From: Streptococcus sanguinis
GTDB taxonomy: Bacteria; Bacillota; Bacilli; Lactobacillales; Streptococcaceae
DNA: 64,000 nt
Assembly (NCBI RefSeq): GCF_003943735.1
Contig: NZ_RJMV01000005.1
Location: forward strand, 64,295 to 128,294
Direction: 5' to 3'
Shown here: piece by piece, positions 34,375 to 44,233 of the stretch
How the letters are laid out: the number at the start of each line of letters is the position of its first letter
Numbering within the stretch: position 1 is the stretch's first letter
The notes under the pieces: model-generated
Told to the model about the DNA's origin: nothing
Database searches by the model: none
Seen by the model: only the letters and a program-made list of their open reading frames with translations
Translations under genes and position numbers: made by a program

Positions 34375-34852
34375 AAGCAGTTAAAATTTCTTCCTGTAAA
34401 CCAAACATTTCTGCTTCTTCTTCCGGCGTATAGTGATCATAGCCATTGATATGCAGAAAACCATGCACTGCCAAAAAGCCCATCTCCCGCTCAAAGCTGT
34501 GGCCGTATTCTTCAGCCTGCTCACGCGCCTTGTCCACTGAAATGAACAGCTCGCCGATATAGGCATCAAAATCCTCCAGCATCTCAGCTAGCTCAGGATG
34601 GTCCAGCAAATCCTCCTCGTCAACAGCGATGTCCAGCTCAGGCTTATACTCCAAGCTAATCACATCCGTCGGCCGATCTGTATCTCTATATTCCAAGTTG
34701 AGTTCATGACTGCGCTCATTGCTGACAAAAGTCACAGCCATTTCCTTATTTTCCTTGCCCGTTTTCTGAGCCGCAAACTCTAAAATTTCCTGAGTCTGTT
34801 TAAGAATCTCTTCTGAAACCTGACCCGTTTCATCTACCATTTCGATATACAT
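34355..34852 (-). CDS. ybeY: Endoribonuclease YbeY
   Basis: Metal-dependent RNase for rRNA processing and ribosome quality control, 165 residues. The zinc triad is in [11 protein letters not shown]. First gene of the ybeY-dgkA-era run. Confidence 0.95.
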   Translation of the reverse strand: MYIEMVDETGQVSEEILKQTQEILEFAAQKTGKENKEMAVTFVSNERSHELNLEYRDTDRPTDVISLEYKPELDIAVDEEDLLDHPELAEMLEDFDAYIGELFISVDKAREQAEEYGHSFEREMGFLAVHGFLHINGYDHYTPEEEAEMFGLQEEILTAYGLTRK

Positions 34853-35035
34853 ATCTTACCCGCTTTGCTAGTATTACCTTATTATATCATATTTTGACTC
34901 ACTTTAGGGAGCCGAGGGCAGGGTTTTGGAAAATAGCAGAGCAGATTTGTCAACCTCTCACCGCAAAGACAAAAACAGCTATTTTCATTTTTACCCACCT
35001 CAAAACTTTGCCTTCCACTACCTGCTGTCATTGAC

Positions 35036-35069
35036 AAAAAGAAAAGGCTGGGAAAACCCAACCTTGTCC
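35036..35069 (-). terminator. Terminator of tRNA-Thr
   Basis: Minus strand AAGGTTGGG-TTTT-CCCAGCCTT (one G-U pair) followed by TTCTTTTT, about 8 nt past the tRNA 3' end. Confidence 0.8.
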
Positions 35070-35076
35070 TACAAGA

Positions 35077-35149
35077 TGCTAATTGCCGGGATCGAACCGG
35101 CGACCTCATCCTTACCATGGATGCGCTCTGCCAACTGAGCTAAATCAGC
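35077..35149 (-). tRNA. tRNA-Thr (anticodon GGT)
   Basis: 73-nt cloverleaf without encoded CCA. Acceptor GCTGATT/AATTAGC with one G-U, D arm TAGCTCAGTTGGCAGAGC, anticodon stem CATCC/GGATG with 7-nt loop ATGGTAA giving anticodon GGT, and T arm GCCGGTTCGATCCCGGC. Discriminator base A. Confidence 0.96.
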
Positions 35150-35197
35150 GTACCTATCTAATATATCATGTAGATAGGTGCTTGTCAATATCCTTTC

Positions 35198-35767
35198 TCA
35201 TTTTTTTGCAAAATAATCTTCCTTAGTCAGATAGTAATGAACCCGTGTCACAATACGGCCTTTCTCATGCTTGTCTAGTGATGCGTAAGGCTCTTCGTGG
35301 GAATATTTCATACCCGACTTGACCATAACCCTGCCAGATGCTGGATTGTCCGCATCGTGCAGCGCCACAAGTTTGTTCATCCCGATTTGCTCAAAAGCCA
35401 GCTTGATTACTGCGCGATTGGCCTCTGTCGTATAACCCTGATTCCAGTATTTTTTATTGATTACATAGCCGATAGCCGCCGTTTTCAAATCCAGCCTGAT
35501 CTTATGCAGGTCAATCGTACCGATGAATTTGCCGCTTTCTTTCACTTCTATCCCCCAGCGTCCCAGAGGATTGGCCAGATAAAAGAGAGCGATATTATTG
35601 CGTGTTTCTTCCAAGCTTTTATTTGTCTCAAAAGTATAGCGAGTATTTTCCTCATCCGATGCGTACTCAAACATCGCCGGGGCATCCTCCAAGGTCACCG
35701 GACGCAGAATCAACCGCTCAGTTTCCAGTCTGGTATGACGAGCCAGTTTGACATAGATATTTTCCAT
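35198..35767 (-). CDS. GNAT acetyltransferase (RimJ/RimL type)
   Basis: 189 residues; begins with the RimL-type RLETERLILRPVTLEDAPAMFEY and carries the GNAT core IGYVINKKYWNQGYTTEANRAVIKLAFEQ and NPASGRVMVKSGM. Members acetylate ribosomal-protein N termini or small molecules. Stands alone between tRNA-Thr and ald; the substrate is unknown. Confidence 0.88.
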   Translation of the reverse strand: MENIYVKLARHTRLETERLILRPVTLEDAPAMFEYASDEENTRYTFETNKSLEETRNNIALFYLANPLGRWGIEVKESGKFIGTIDLHKIRLDLKTAAIGYVINKKYWNQGYTTEANRAVIKLAFEQIGMNKLVALHDADNPASGRVMVKSGMKYSHEEPYASLDKHEKGRIVTRVHYYLTKEDYFAKK

Positions 35768-35837
35768 CAGGACCTCCTAGTTTTTCTTAACAGAATAGCA
35801 CAATTCACTAATGAAAGCAAACCGCTCCGATTTTTTC

Positions 35838-35866
35838 TTGATTTTTGAAGCGTTTTCATATACAAT
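35838..35866 (+). promoter_or_regulatory. ald promoter with cre-like spacer element
   Basis: TTGATT (35838-35843), 17 nt, TACAAT (35861-35866). The spacer contains TGAAGCGTTTTCA (35846-35858), one base shorter than a canonical cre site, so CcpA control is possible but weakly supported. Confidence 0.6.
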
Positions 35867-35897
35867 AAAAACATCTTAAAAAAGGAGCATATTTTTT

Positions 35898-37010
35898 ATG
35901 TTAATCGGTATTCCAAAAGAAATCAAAAACAATGAAAATCGTGTCGCTCTGACACCAGCTGGTGTTCAAAGCCTCGTTGGTAAAGGACATGAAGTGCTGA
36001 TTGAGACAAATGCAGGGCTGGGATCTGGTTTTACAGATGCAGACTACCAAAAGCAAGGTGCAAAAATCGTCCCTACTGCTGCAGAAGCTTGGGCAGCTGA
36101 GCTGGTGGTCAAGGTCAAAGAACCTCTGGCAGCCGAATATAGCTTCCTCCGCGATGACCTCTTACTCTTTACCTACCTGCACATGGCTGCCGCTCCTGAG
36201 CTAGCAGATGCTATGACAAGTGCCAAGACGACTGGTCTGGCCTATGAAACCGTCCGCGATCAAGATGGACAACTACCACTCTTGGTACCTATGAGTGAGG
36301 TAGCTGGTCGGATGGCGGTCCAAATCGGAGCCCACTTCCTGACTAAGCGTGAAGGTGGATCTGGCGTACTTCTCGGTGGTGTACCAGGTGTTCCGAAAGG
36401 TAAAGTCACCATCATCGGTGGCGGTGTCGTAGGTACTCATGCCGCTCGTATCGCTCTAGGACTGGGTGCTCAAGTGACTATTTTGGATATCAGCGCTAAG
36501 CGTCTGTCTGTCCTAGAAGATGTCTTCGGTCATCAAATCCAGACCCTCATGTCTAATCCGTTCAATATCGAAGCTAGCGTTCGAGACGCAGATGTCGTGA
36601 TTGGCGCTGTCCTCATTCCAGGTGCGAAAGCTCCGAAACTAGTGACAGACGATATGGTTAAGCAAATGCATCCAGGCTCTGTCATTGTTGACGTAGCTGT
36701 TGACCAAGGCGGTGTTATTGAAACTGCTGACCGCGTAACGACTCACACCGAGCCTGTTTACGAAAAACACGGTGTCCTCCACTATGCAGTTGCTAATATT
36801 CCTGGTGCCGTAGCCCGCACTTCTACTATCGCCTTGACCAATGTCACCCTTCCTTATATTGAAGCCTTGGCAGAGAAAGGCTTCAAACAAGCCATTGAAG
36901 ATGACCCAGGCCTGCGTCAAGGTGTCACAACCTACCAAGGCCACATCACCAGTCAGCCAGTTGCAGAAGGCCTCAACAAGGACTACACATCTATTGACGA
37001 ACTCGTTTAG
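35898..37010 (+). CDS. ald: Alanine dehydrogenase
   Basis: NAD-dependent interconversion of L-alanine and pyruvate plus ammonia, 370 residues. N-terminal [20 protein letters not shown], catalytic region with KVKEP and TYLHMAA (His), Rossmann motif [26 protein letters not shown] at about 172-197. Ribosome site AAAGGAG. Monocistronic with its own promoter and terminator on the strand opposite its neighbours. Confidence 0.96.
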   Translation: MLIGIPKEIKNNENRVALTPAGVQSLVGKGHEVLIETNAGLGSGFTDADYQKQGAKIVPTAAEAWAAELVVKVKEPLAAEYSFLRDDLLLFTYLHMAAAPELADAMTSAKTTGLAYETVRDQDGQLPLLVPMSEVAGRMAVQIGAHFLTKREGGSGVLLGGVPGVPKGKVTIIGGGVVGTHAARIALGLGAQVTILDISAKRLSVLEDVFGHQIQTLMSNPFNIEASVRDADVVIGAVLIPGAKAPKLVTDDMVKQMHPGSVIVDVAVDQGGVIETADRVTTHTEPVYEKHGVLHYAVANIPGAVARTSTIALTNVTLPYIEALAEKGFKQAIEDDPGLRQGVTTYQGHITSQPVAEGLNKDYTSIDELV

Positions 37011-37043
37011 TTGATTATTTCAACTTTAAAATCAATCGCACAA

Positions 37044-37075
37044 AAAAGAGCAGAAATAAATCTGCTCTTTTCGTA
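37044..37075. terminator. Terminator of ald (also usable by the convergent nucleotidyltransferase gene)
   Basis: AAAAGAGCAGA-AATAAA-TCTGCTCTTTT, a perfect 11-bp stem with A and T runs on its two sides, so it can work in both directions between convergent genes. Confidence 0.85.
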
Positions 37076-37103
37076 TGTTATTAGATAAAAATCAAAGCTT
37101 TCT

Positions 37104-37661
37104 TTAGTAATACCCCTTTAGCTCTTCCTGATTTTCTTTGAAAAATTCCTCTAGCCATTCCATACCATAGGCATGACTAAAACCTTCTAAAAGAACAGAA
37201 AAATCAATCGTATCAAAGCCCAACTTTCTCAGGTCCTCAAAGGTATTGAATGGGGAATGAAAATCTTTGTATTTGATAATAGCTCCGATGTCTTTCAAAT
37301 CCTGTTCTCTAATGCTGATCATTTTCATTCCTAAAACATATTCAATCGGAACCATTAAAACCCTTAAATGACTAAAAGTATATAAGGTCTCACATAAGTC
37401 AACCGCAGGTTGCTTGTTCATACTCGCTACATTATTATTGAGCCAAAGTTCTTCATGAGTATTGAGGTTAAATCGTTGTCCTACTCTCGCAATAATCTCA
37501 TTGATTTTTTGGTTTTCTTGGTAAAAAGCATCTACATCTTGCGTTGCTCGCAAGCCATGATGTTCCAAGACATAGCCCCCAACACAGATAATAGTTAAAG
37601 TAAGGTTGGCTTGGGCCAATTCTTGATTTAAGGCTTCAAAAACTGGTTTCATTTTATCCAT
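37104..37661 (-). CDS. Nucleotidyltransferase-fold protein (DUF6036/AbiEii-like)
   Basis: 185 residues. The N-terminal pattern VGGYVLEHHGLRATQDVDAF (Gly28-Gly29, Asp42, Asp44) is the hG-G-x(n)-DxD signature of minimal nucleotidyltransferases; AVDL (Asp88) may be the third carboxylate. The later stretch PIEYVLGMKMISIREQDLKDIGAI matches the P-E-x-L-L-x-K-x-x-A-x-R-x-x-D-x-x-D pattern of these proteins. It overlaps the upstream 94-residue gene by 8 nt. Some relatives are toxin or abortive-infection components, others are uncharacterised. Function here unknown. Confidence 0.72.
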   Translation of the reverse strand: MDKMKPVFEALNQELAQANLTLTIICVGGYVLEHHGLRATQDVDAFYQENQKINEIIARVGQRFNLNTHEELWLNNNVASMNKQPAVDLCETLYTFSHLRVLMVPIEYVLGMKMISIREQDLKDIGAIIKYKDFHSPFNTFEDLRKLGFDTIDFSVLLEGFSHAYGMEWLEEFFKENQEELKGYY

Positions 37662-37938
37662 GCTTGTATTTCTCCATCAGCTCTTGAACATTTGTTAACT
37701 TAGCAGGTTTGTTTAAAGAAACCACATACTCATGCGTGGGAGTGTGTTCTTGTAGAGCATATTTCAGACTAACCTTTTGAAAATCTGTCAACTCTTTTGA
37801 AGCCAACAAACGTTCCACATCTTTGTCAGTCAAATAAGAACTATCTTCAAAAATAACCTTTCTAAGGTAACGAAACCAATGACTGGCGTTAAACCTTGAT
37901 TGCCTAGAAGCATTAATCATGTAATCATACCAATCCAT
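37654..37938 (-). CDS. Small partner protein of the nucleotidyltransferase gene
   Basis: 94 residues, unrecognised. Rich in charged and aromatic residues, predicted helical, no TM or helix-turn-helix visible by eye (DWYDYMINASRQSRFNASHW; LTDKDVERLLASKELTDFQK). The short overlap with the next gene implies coupled expression and possible partnership, as in toxin-antitoxin or nucleotidyltransferase-substrate pairs. Ribosome site AAGGGG is adequate. Confidence 0.65.
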   Translation of the reverse strand: MDWYDYMINASRQSRFNASHWFRYLRKVIFEDSSYLTDKDVERLLASKELTDFQKVSLKYALQEHTPTHEYVVSLNKPAKLTNVQELMEKYKHG

Positions 37939-38057
37939 CTTCTACCCCTTTTTAAAATTTTATCTTTCTAAATAATCATTTTTATTCATTTTATAAATCT
38001 TAAAAATTCTATATCATGGCCGATGTATACTGATATTTAGTTCTCTTATTCCATTTC

Positions 38058-39035
38058 TTATGGCTCAGTTGCAGCCTCTTTAACAGGAGTTGGTTCATAA
38101 GCTCGGATAATCTCCGCCACCACTGGATGACGAACGACATCCTTAGCTGAGAAATGCACAAAGTCGATCTGAGAGATGTTCTTCAATTTCTCCTGAGCGT
38201 CAATGAGTCCTGATTTGACATTGCGAGGCAGGTCAACCTGGCTGATGTCTCCATTGACAATCATCTTGGACTGGAATCCCAGCCGTGTCAGAAACATCTT
38301 CATCTGCATGATGGTAGTATTTTGAGCCTCGTCCAGAATCACGAAGGCATCATCCAGCGTCCGTCCCCGCATATAGGCTAGGGGAGCAATCTCAATGATT
38401 TCTCGCTCCATGAGGCGCGTCGTCTGGTCCTTACCCAAAATCTGATACAAGGCATCATAGACCGGACGCAGATATGGATCTACCTTTTCCTTAAGGTCAC
38501 CAGGCAGAAAGCCCAAGCTCTCACCAGCTTCCACTGCTGGACGTGTCAGGATAATTCGTTTGACCTGCCCACGTTTGAGAGCTGTCACCGCCAAGGTCAC
38601 CGCCAGAAAGGTCTTCCCTGTTCCGGCTGGCCCGATACCAAAGACAATATCATGATTTTTAACACTGTCCACATAGATTTTCTGACCAAGTGTCTTGATC
38701 CGAATTGGCTTGCCATAACTGTCCTTGATAATCTCTTCTTCATAAAGAGCTACAAACTTATCAATTTCATCATTTTTGACCATTGTAATGGCTGTCACAA
38801 CATCGGGCGTACCGATGGTCATGCCACGATTAACCAAGACCAACAGAGCCTGAATGACCTGTCGAGTCTCCTCACAGGCAGCCTCCGTACCCAAAATCTG
38901 CACAATCTCGGTTCGGGCATGAATGGTTACCTTCAATTCCTGCTCCATTAGGCGCAGATGGCGTTCATTAGAACCAAAAAGATGAAAGGCATCATCTGGA
39001 TGGCCCAGTTTCAATTCTACTGAATGTTCCTGCAA
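38058..39035 (-). CDS. phoH: PhoH-like ATPase
   Basis: 325-residue cytoplasmic ATPase with an N-terminal KH-like region and PhoH domain: Walker A FGIGPAGTGKTFLAVTLA, Walker B AFVILDEAQNTT, and TRLGFQSKMIVNGDISQVDLP. Function in RNA metabolism inferred from its usual linkage to ybeY; here the two are separated by the ald and nucleotidyltransferase region. Confidence 0.93.
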   Translation of the reverse strand: MQEHSVELKLGHPDDAFHLFGSNERHLRLMEQELKVTIHARTEIVQILGTEAACEETRQVIQALLVLVNRGMTIGTPDVVTAITMVKNDEIDKFVALYEEEIIKDSYGKPIRIKTLGQKIYVDSVKNHDIVFGIGPAGTGKTFLAVTLAVTALKRGQVKRIILTRPAVEAGESLGFLPGDLKEKVDPYLRPVYDALYQILGKDQTTRLMEREIIEIAPLAYMRGRTLDDAFVILDEAQNTTIMQMKMFLTRLGFQSKMIVNGDISQVDLPRNVKSGLIDAQEKLKNISQIDFVHFSAKDVVRHPVVAEIIRAYEPTPVKEAATEP

Positions 39036-39125
39036 ACAAAGAACCTCTCTATTTTATTTTTTTGAATGAATTATCTTTATTATATCAAAGCAAGCAGAAA
39101 ATGACTATCCCTAGCCACTATCCAC

Positions 39126-39341
39126 TTAATGGGCCTGATACTCTTCCCAAATAGCATCGAACTCGCCCAAGTTAAAGGAAAAATTTGCATGCTCCTCCAG
39201 AAAACGACTGACCTCATCAAAATCATCCGTATGCTTAGGAAAGGCTGTATCCTGAAAAGCCAAATCCGCCAAAATAGCCTTGGGCTCCTTGCTCTTAGGA
39301 TTACGCTCTGTCATCAGCCAACTGTAAAAAGATTTTCTCAT
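39126..39341 (-). CDS. YozE-family protein
   Basis: 71-residue small protein with the YozE SAM-like domain ([49 protein letters not shown]). Function unknown. Sits between cvfB and phoH, a common streptococcal position. Confidence 0.85.
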
Positions 39342-39409
39342 AGGTTCCTTTCATTTCTTTAAGATCATATCCTTCCAAGCATCAGCTCTAGATACGAGAC
39401 TCTCTACCC

Positions 39410-40264
39410 TCACACCAACTCCGTTCCGGTCGGGTCCTGCTTGATTTTACCAGCTTTCATCAGCCCACCCAGAGCTTTTTTAAACTGGCCTTTGGAAATG
39501 CCAAAGGTCGCCTTGATATCGTCTGGTGAAGACTTGTCGTTCAAGGTCATAAAGCCGCCATTGCTCTCCAGATAGGTCAGAATCATCTGGGCATCGTTTT
39601 CCAACATTTCAAAGGAACGAGGCTTGAGGGAGAGGTTAAGGGTGCGGTCTACTTCACGGAAGCCAATCACCCGTGCGTCCAAGACCTGACCGAGACGAGG
39701 CTCTGCATAGCGCTCGCTCGGATGAATGAAGCCCAGCATATTATTCTCCGGCAGGTAGACAAAAGTGCCAGAAAGCTTGAGCCGATAAACGATGGCTGGC
39801 CAGTTTTGATTTTGCATGTTATTGTAAGCAGGACGAGCCAGACGCTGGAAATCCTCTTGATAAGCCAATTGGCCCCAGATGCGATCTTTCTTGTCCACAT
39901 CTAAACGGATATAAAGGCGGTCGCCTTTCTTAGGCCAGAGTTCCTTGATTTCTGGCAAGATGTCTAGTGACACGACGATTTGCTTGTCCGGCAGACCGGT
40001 ATCTACAAAGACACCAAGATCCTTGCGAACCTCCGTCACTGTTCCCCAACCAAACTGCTCTTGAGTAGCTGTAACTTCAAGGGTTGTCAGGCGAAGCTTC
40101 TGCTTCATATCGCTATAGGCAAAGCCTTTGACAGACTGACCCAGCTCATGCGCTCCCTCTTCCTTAGAAAGAGCGTAAACCTGACCGTCCTTTTGAACAA
40201 AGTAAAAGCGATCATTTTCATCCGTGATGATACCCACGATGAAGCTGGCAAGATTTGTATTCAT
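39410..40264 (-). CDS. cvfB: CvfB-like S1-domain RNA-binding protein
   Basis: 284 residues with successive S1-like OB folds (GWGTVTEVRKDLGVFVDTGLPDKQIVVS; NNMLGFIHPSERYAEPRLGQVLDARVIGF) and a C-terminal winged helix (ISKGQFKKALGGLMKAGKI). CvfB in staphylococci is a virulence-affecting RNA-binding protein. Downstream of frr after a terminator-like hairpin. Confidence 0.9.
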   Translation of the reverse strand: MNTNLASFIVGIITDENDRFYFVQKDGQVYALSKEEGAHELGQSVKGFAYSDMKQKLRLTTLEVTATQEQFGWGTVTEVRKDLGVFVDTGLPDKQIVVSLDILPEIKELWPKKGDRLYIRLDVDKKDRIWGQLAYQEDFQRLARPAYNNMQNQNWPAIVYRLKLSGTFVYLPENNMLGFIHPSERYAEPRLGQVLDARVIGFREVDRTLNLSLKPRSFEMLENDAQMILTYLESNGGFMTLNDKSSPDDIKATFGISKGQFKKALGGLMKAGKIKQDPTGTELV

Positions 40265-40322
40265 ATAGACCTATTTTCTACCTTGCTTCTTCAAACTAGG
40301 CAAGGATTTTTGATGTTAAAAC

Positions 40323-40350
40323 AACTCAGTCAGCCAAAGCCAACTGAGTT
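40323..40350 (-). terminator. Terminator of pyrH-frr
   Basis: Minus strand AACTCAGT / ACTGAGTT stem with 12-nt loop that can pair further, followed by GTTTT. Confidence 0.65.
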
Positions 40351-40368
40351 TTGATTCTGATAAAAATG

Positions 40369-40926
40369 TTAAACTTCTAAGAGTTCTTTTTCTTTATTTG
40401 CTGCCATCTCATCGATATGTTTGACAGCATCGTCCGTTACTTTTTGAATGTCCTTTTCCAAGGTCTTCAATTCGTCTTCAGTGATTTCTTTGGCTTTTTC
40501 CTGCTTCTTAGCTTCGTCCATAGCATCGCGGCGGATGTTACGGATAGCAACTTTAGCATTTTCACCGACCTTTTTCACTTCTTTAGCCAAGTCTCGGCGA
40601 GTTTCCTCTGTTAGAGCTGGAATGACCAGACGAATCACAGAGCCATCGCTGGCTGGCGTAATTCCAAGGTCAGAAGCATTAAGCGCACGCTCAATGTCCT
40701 TGATAGAAGACTTGTCAAAAGGTGTCACCAAAAGAACACGCGCTTCCGGAATCGTAATCGAAGCGATTTGATTGAGCGGAGTTTCTACTCCATAGTACTC
40801 CACATGGATGCGGTCCAAAAGGCTGGCATTGGCGCGGCCTGCACGGATGCTGCCAAATTCACGAGCCAAACTTTGGTGCGAGTGGGTCATTCTTTCTTTT
40901 GCTTTTTCTACAATTGCATTTGCCAT
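40369..40926 (-). CDS. frr: Ribosome recycling factor
   Basis: 185 residues, typical for RRF. Conserved [21 protein letters not shown] and [23 protein letters not shown]. Splits post-termination ribosomes with EF-G. Follows pyrH by 19 nt in the universal pyrH-frr order. Confidence 0.97.
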   Translation of the reverse strand: MANAIVEKAKERMTHSHQSLAREFGSIRAGRANASLLDRIHVEYYGVETPLNQIASITIPEARVLLVTPFDKSSIKDIERALNASDLGITPASDGSVIRLVIPALTEETRRDLAKEVKKVGENAKVAIRNIRRDAMDEAKKQEKAKEITEDELKTLEKDIQKVTDDAVKHIDEMAANKEKELLEV

Positions 40927-40945
40927 GAGTTTCTAATCTCCGTTC

Positions 40946-41671
40946 TTATAAATTATTTGATACTGTTGTTCCGATTTGCTCACCGATAACAACGCGTTTA
41001 ATATTGCCCGGCTCATTCATGTTAAAGACAACCAAGTCAATATCATTGTCCATAGACAGAGTCGAAGCCGTTGAGTCCATAATCCGCAGTCCCTTACTGA
41101 TGACATCCCGGTGGGTCAGCTCATCAAACTTAACAGCGGTTTTGTCTTTCTTAGGATCGGCATTGTAAACACCGTCCACGCCATTTTTAGCCATGAGAAT
41201 CGCATCTGCTTCAATCTCAGCTGAGCGCAAGGCAGCGGTTGTATCGGTTGAAAAATAAGGAGAACCAATACCTGCACCGAAAATGACGATACGGCCTTTT
41301 TCCAGATGCCGAAGGGCCCGACCACGGATGTAAGGCTCAGCCACCTGCTGCATGGCAATCGCTGTCTGCACGCGCGTATCTACACCTACCTGCTGGAGCG
41401 AATCGGCCATTACCAGCGCATTCATGACAGTGCCCAACATACCAGTATAGTCGGCCTGCACGCGGTCCATGCCTGCTTCTGCTGCCGGCTCACCCCGCCA
41501 AAGGTTTCCACCTCCGATAACCAGAGCAATTTGAACTCCCAAATCATGAACTTCTTTGATTTCTTCCGCCATCTTCTGAACAGTCTGAATATCAATACCA
41601 ACGCCTTTTTCACCGGCAAGAGCTTCACCTGACAACTTAATCAAAATACGCTTATACTTAGGTTCTACCAT
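40946..41671 (-). CDS. pyrH: UMP kinase
   Basis: Hexameric bacterial UMP kinase, 241 residues: [42 protein letters not shown] and [22 protein letters not shown]. Supplies UDP for pyrimidine nucleotide and cell-wall precursor synthesis. Cotranscribed with frr. Confidence 0.97.
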
Positions 41672-41794
41672 TTTTTTACTCCTTATTTTATCTGTACTAT
41701 TTTACCACATTTTATGATTTTTATATAGTTAAATCACTGAAATTTTTCTTTTTTCCTTTTTGTAAAATAGCAGAGCAGACAAGCTCATTTCACA

Positions 41795-41825
41795 AAAAAC
41801 CAGCCCCATCATCAGATAGGACTGG
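41795..41825 (-). terminator. Terminator of the APC permease gene
   Basis: Minus strand 11-bp stem CCAGTCCTATC / GATGGGGCTGG (three G-U pairs, 4-nt loop), then TTTTTTG. About 40 nt past the permease stop. Confidence 0.8.
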
Positions 41826-41863
41826 GAATAAATACTTCAATTATCTTTTGCAAAACCTACTCA

Positions 41864-43312
41864 CTACTTGAGCGACTGTTTCTTTTCCCGCTTAGCTAAG
41901 AGTGGCAGGATGACACCCAGACTGATTAAGACGATCGGCGTCAGGATATTTGTTAATAGAGAGAATTGCCAGCCTGCTGGGTCTTTGGCAAAGTCTACTT
42001 TGGGAACCATCCCTAAAATGCAGGCAAAGGCTGTAAAGAGGAAGCACCAAGCTCCGATGGCAAAGCCAACTTTTGGATTTTTGGTAAACTTGTACTCGGC
42101 ATCCTTGTACTTCTTCCAGGCCTTGTTCAACATCATGTAGGCCAGGAATACCCAGAGATACCGCATGGGCATAACGATGGAGTTGAGGTTGGTCATCCAT
42201 TTGACTAGGCCGTCAATTTCCTTGATTCCAAAGATTGGCAGAATAATCAAGAAGCTAACCAAAATCCCTGTCAGAATGTAACCGTTAATGAGGACACCTT
42301 TTGATGTTCGCTTACGCAGCCAGCTTGGGACAAACTCTTCATCGGCATTATTGAGCATGATTTGCAGAGGTGCGTCAATAGAGAAAGCCAGTGCAGCAAT
42401 CTGTCCAACCATGTTGGTCAGGGCATAAATGACTACTAGTACATTTCCCACACCCCAGTAATTGCCCAGCTTTTGGAAGGCTTGGTAAGCGCCGTTTCGC
42501 ATCAGATCCTCAGGGATATTGCTGCCATCAAAAAGCATGCCCATAGCAATAGAGCCTAGGATAGCAGATGCCCCAACCATGACAGCCATTACAATCATTC
42601 CCTTTGGGAATTCCTTGGCTGGATTGCGTGTTTGATTAACGTAAGGAGAGATTTTCTCTGCTCCACCAACCGCAAAGACTAAGAGGGAGATGGTCGTGAA
42701 ATAAGAAAAATCAAAGTTGGGAATATAAGTGCTAAGCTTATCCATATTGGCCGTCGCAAACTGCATGTCAGGTTTGATAAAAGGCGCGCCGACCGCTAAG
42801 AGAACGAAGAGGAAAGACATAATCAGCATGGCACTTCCTGCCAAGCCCCCAATCACCTTGAGCGTGGACAACCCCTTGGTAGACAAGTAGAGAAAGGCAC
42901 CGAAAATCAGTAAGCTAAGAATAACAATCCAGTGAATATCAAGACTGCTCAAAAAGTCGCCATTTCCCTGAATAACCCAGCCCAGCGGAATCAAAACTCC
43001 CTGCGGCTTTTGAGCCAGATATGGAATATGCACCACCCAGTAAGTCCAGGCCGCAAAATAAGCCAGACGCTTGGTAGAGGTTTTCTCTACCCAGTCACTG
43101 ACACCACCTCCACTCTCCTTGAAAGTCGATCCAAGCTGCCCCACGATAAGGGCATAGGGAATAAAGTAAATAGCAAGGATAAGAATCCAAGAAACAATTA
43201 CCGAAATACCCTGCTGGGAGTAGTTATTAACCACATTTCCCAGACCCCAGACCATATTAAAAGCAATCAGAGATACCATCAGCCAGGTTAGCTGGTTCTG
43301 ATCTTTTTTCAT
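41864..43312 (-). CDS. APC-superfamily amino-acid permease (glutamate/GABA antiporter-like)
   Basis: Integral membrane transporter of 482 residues with about 12 TM segments. N-terminal WLMVSLIAFNMVWGLGNVVNN is a GX-GN-type TM1 substrate loop; FAVGGAEKISPYVNQTRNPAKEFPKG is the TM6-TM7 region typical of the AGT/YjeM branch. It stands alone between pyrH and rplA with its own terminator and a TATAAT promoter near 43360. Transport substrate not determined by sequence. Confidence 0.86.
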   Translation of the reverse strand: MKKDQNQLTWLMVSLIAFNMVWGLGNVVNNYSQQGISVIVSWILILAIYFIPYALIVGQLGSTFKESGGGVSDWVEKTSTKRLAYFAAWTYWVVHIPYLAQKPQGVLIPLGWVIQGNGDFLSSLDIHWIVILSLLIFGAFLYLSTKGLSTLKVIGGLAGSAMLIMSFLFVLLAVGAPFIKPDMQFATANMDKLSTYIPNFDFSYFTTISLLVFAVGGAEKISPYVNQTRNPAKEFPKGMIVMAVMVGASAILGSIAMGMLFDGSNIPEDLMRNGAYQAFQKLGNYWGVGNVLVVIYALTNMVGQIAALAFSIDAPLQIMLNNADEEFVPSWLRKRTSKGVLINGYILTGILVSFLIILPIFGIKEIDGLVKWMTNLNSIVMPMRYLWVFLAYMMLNKAWKKYKDAEYKFTKNPKVGFAIGAWCFLFTAFACILGMVPKVDFAKDPAGWQFSLLTNILTPIVLISLGVILPLLAKREKKQSLK

Positions 43313-43404
43313 GACACCGTCTCCTTTTGTTATAAAATAAATTGATTCGATATTATTATAACATGTTTCTATAAGTTTGTAATCGCTATCATCAATTTTA
43401 TTTC

Positions 43405-43432
43405 AAAAAAAAGAACTACCCGAAGGCAGTTC
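43405..43432 (-). terminator. Terminator of rplK-rplA
   Basis: Minus strand GAACTGCC-TTCG-GGTAGTTC (stable TTCG tetraloop) followed by eight T residues. Confidence 0.9.
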
Positions 43433-43442
43433 AATTTAATTC

Positions 43443-44132
43443 TTAAAGTGAGTTTACGTCAACCTTGATACCAACACCTTGTGTAGTAGTGATAGTCAGG
43501 TTGGTTACGTAAGTACCTTTAGCAGTAGCTGGTTTCGCTTTTTGGATTGTGTCGTTGAAAGCTTTGAAGTTTTCAACCAACTTGTCAGCTTCAAATGAAA
43601 CTTTACCAATGATAGCTTGTACGTTACCCGCACGGTCTGCACGGTAAGTAATCTTACCACCTTTAGACTCTTCAACTGCTTTTGCAACGTCCATTGTTAC
43701 AGTACCAGTCTTAGGGTTTGGCATCAAGTTACGAGGTCCAAGGACACGTCCAAGGCGACCTACAAGTGCCATCATGTCAGGTGTAGCGATTACTACGTCA
43801 AAGTCCAACCAACCGTCGTTGATTTTTGCAACGAGGTCATCTTCACCAACGAAGTCTGCACCAGCAGCTTTCGCTTCTTCTGCTTTAGCACCACGTGCGA
43901 AAACAAGAACTCGTGAAGTTTTACCAGTTCCGTTTGGCAATACCATTGCGCCACGGATTTGTTGGTCAGCTTTTTTAACATCAATGTTCAAGTTGTAAGC
44001 AACTTCTACAGTTGCATCGAATTTTGCAAAGTTAGTTTCTTTTGCAAGTGCTACAGCTTCTTCTACGCTGTATGCTTTTGTGCTGTCGATTTTTTCAAGA
44101 GCAGCACGAAGTTGTTTGCTTTTTTTAGCCAT
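43443..44132 (-). CDS. rplA: 50S ribosomal protein L1
   Basis: 229 residues. Typical [28 protein letters not shown] start and [15 protein letters not shown] motif. L1 forms the mobile E-site stalk and can autoregulate its operon. Downstream of rplK by 101 nt; codon usage is strongly biased, as in highly expressed genes. Confidence 0.98.
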   Translation of the reverse strand: MAKKSKQLRAALEKIDSTKAYSVEEAVALAKETNFAKFDATVEVAYNLNIDVKKADQQIRGAMVLPNGTGKTSRVLVFARGAKAEEAKAAGADFVGEDDLVAKINDGWLDFDVVIATPDMMALVGRLGRVLGPRNLMPNPKTGTVTMDVAKAVEESKGGKITYRADRAGNVQAIIGKVSFEADKLVENFKAFNDTIQKAKPATAKGTYVTNLTITTTQGVGIKVDVNSL

Positions 44133-44233
44133 TTTATCTTTCTCCTTGTAAGTGGTTCAATCGATTTTCATCTCCCACGTCACTCGTCAATCTGATCAAG
44201 TGTAGTGCGGGCAAATGGGACGAGTGTTATTGA

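Noticed and set aside
37960..38035. Operator upstream of the nucleotidyltransferase pair
   Set aside because: A 6-bp ATATCA/TGATAT inverted repeat with a 14-nt spacer is too weak in AT-rich DNA to call.
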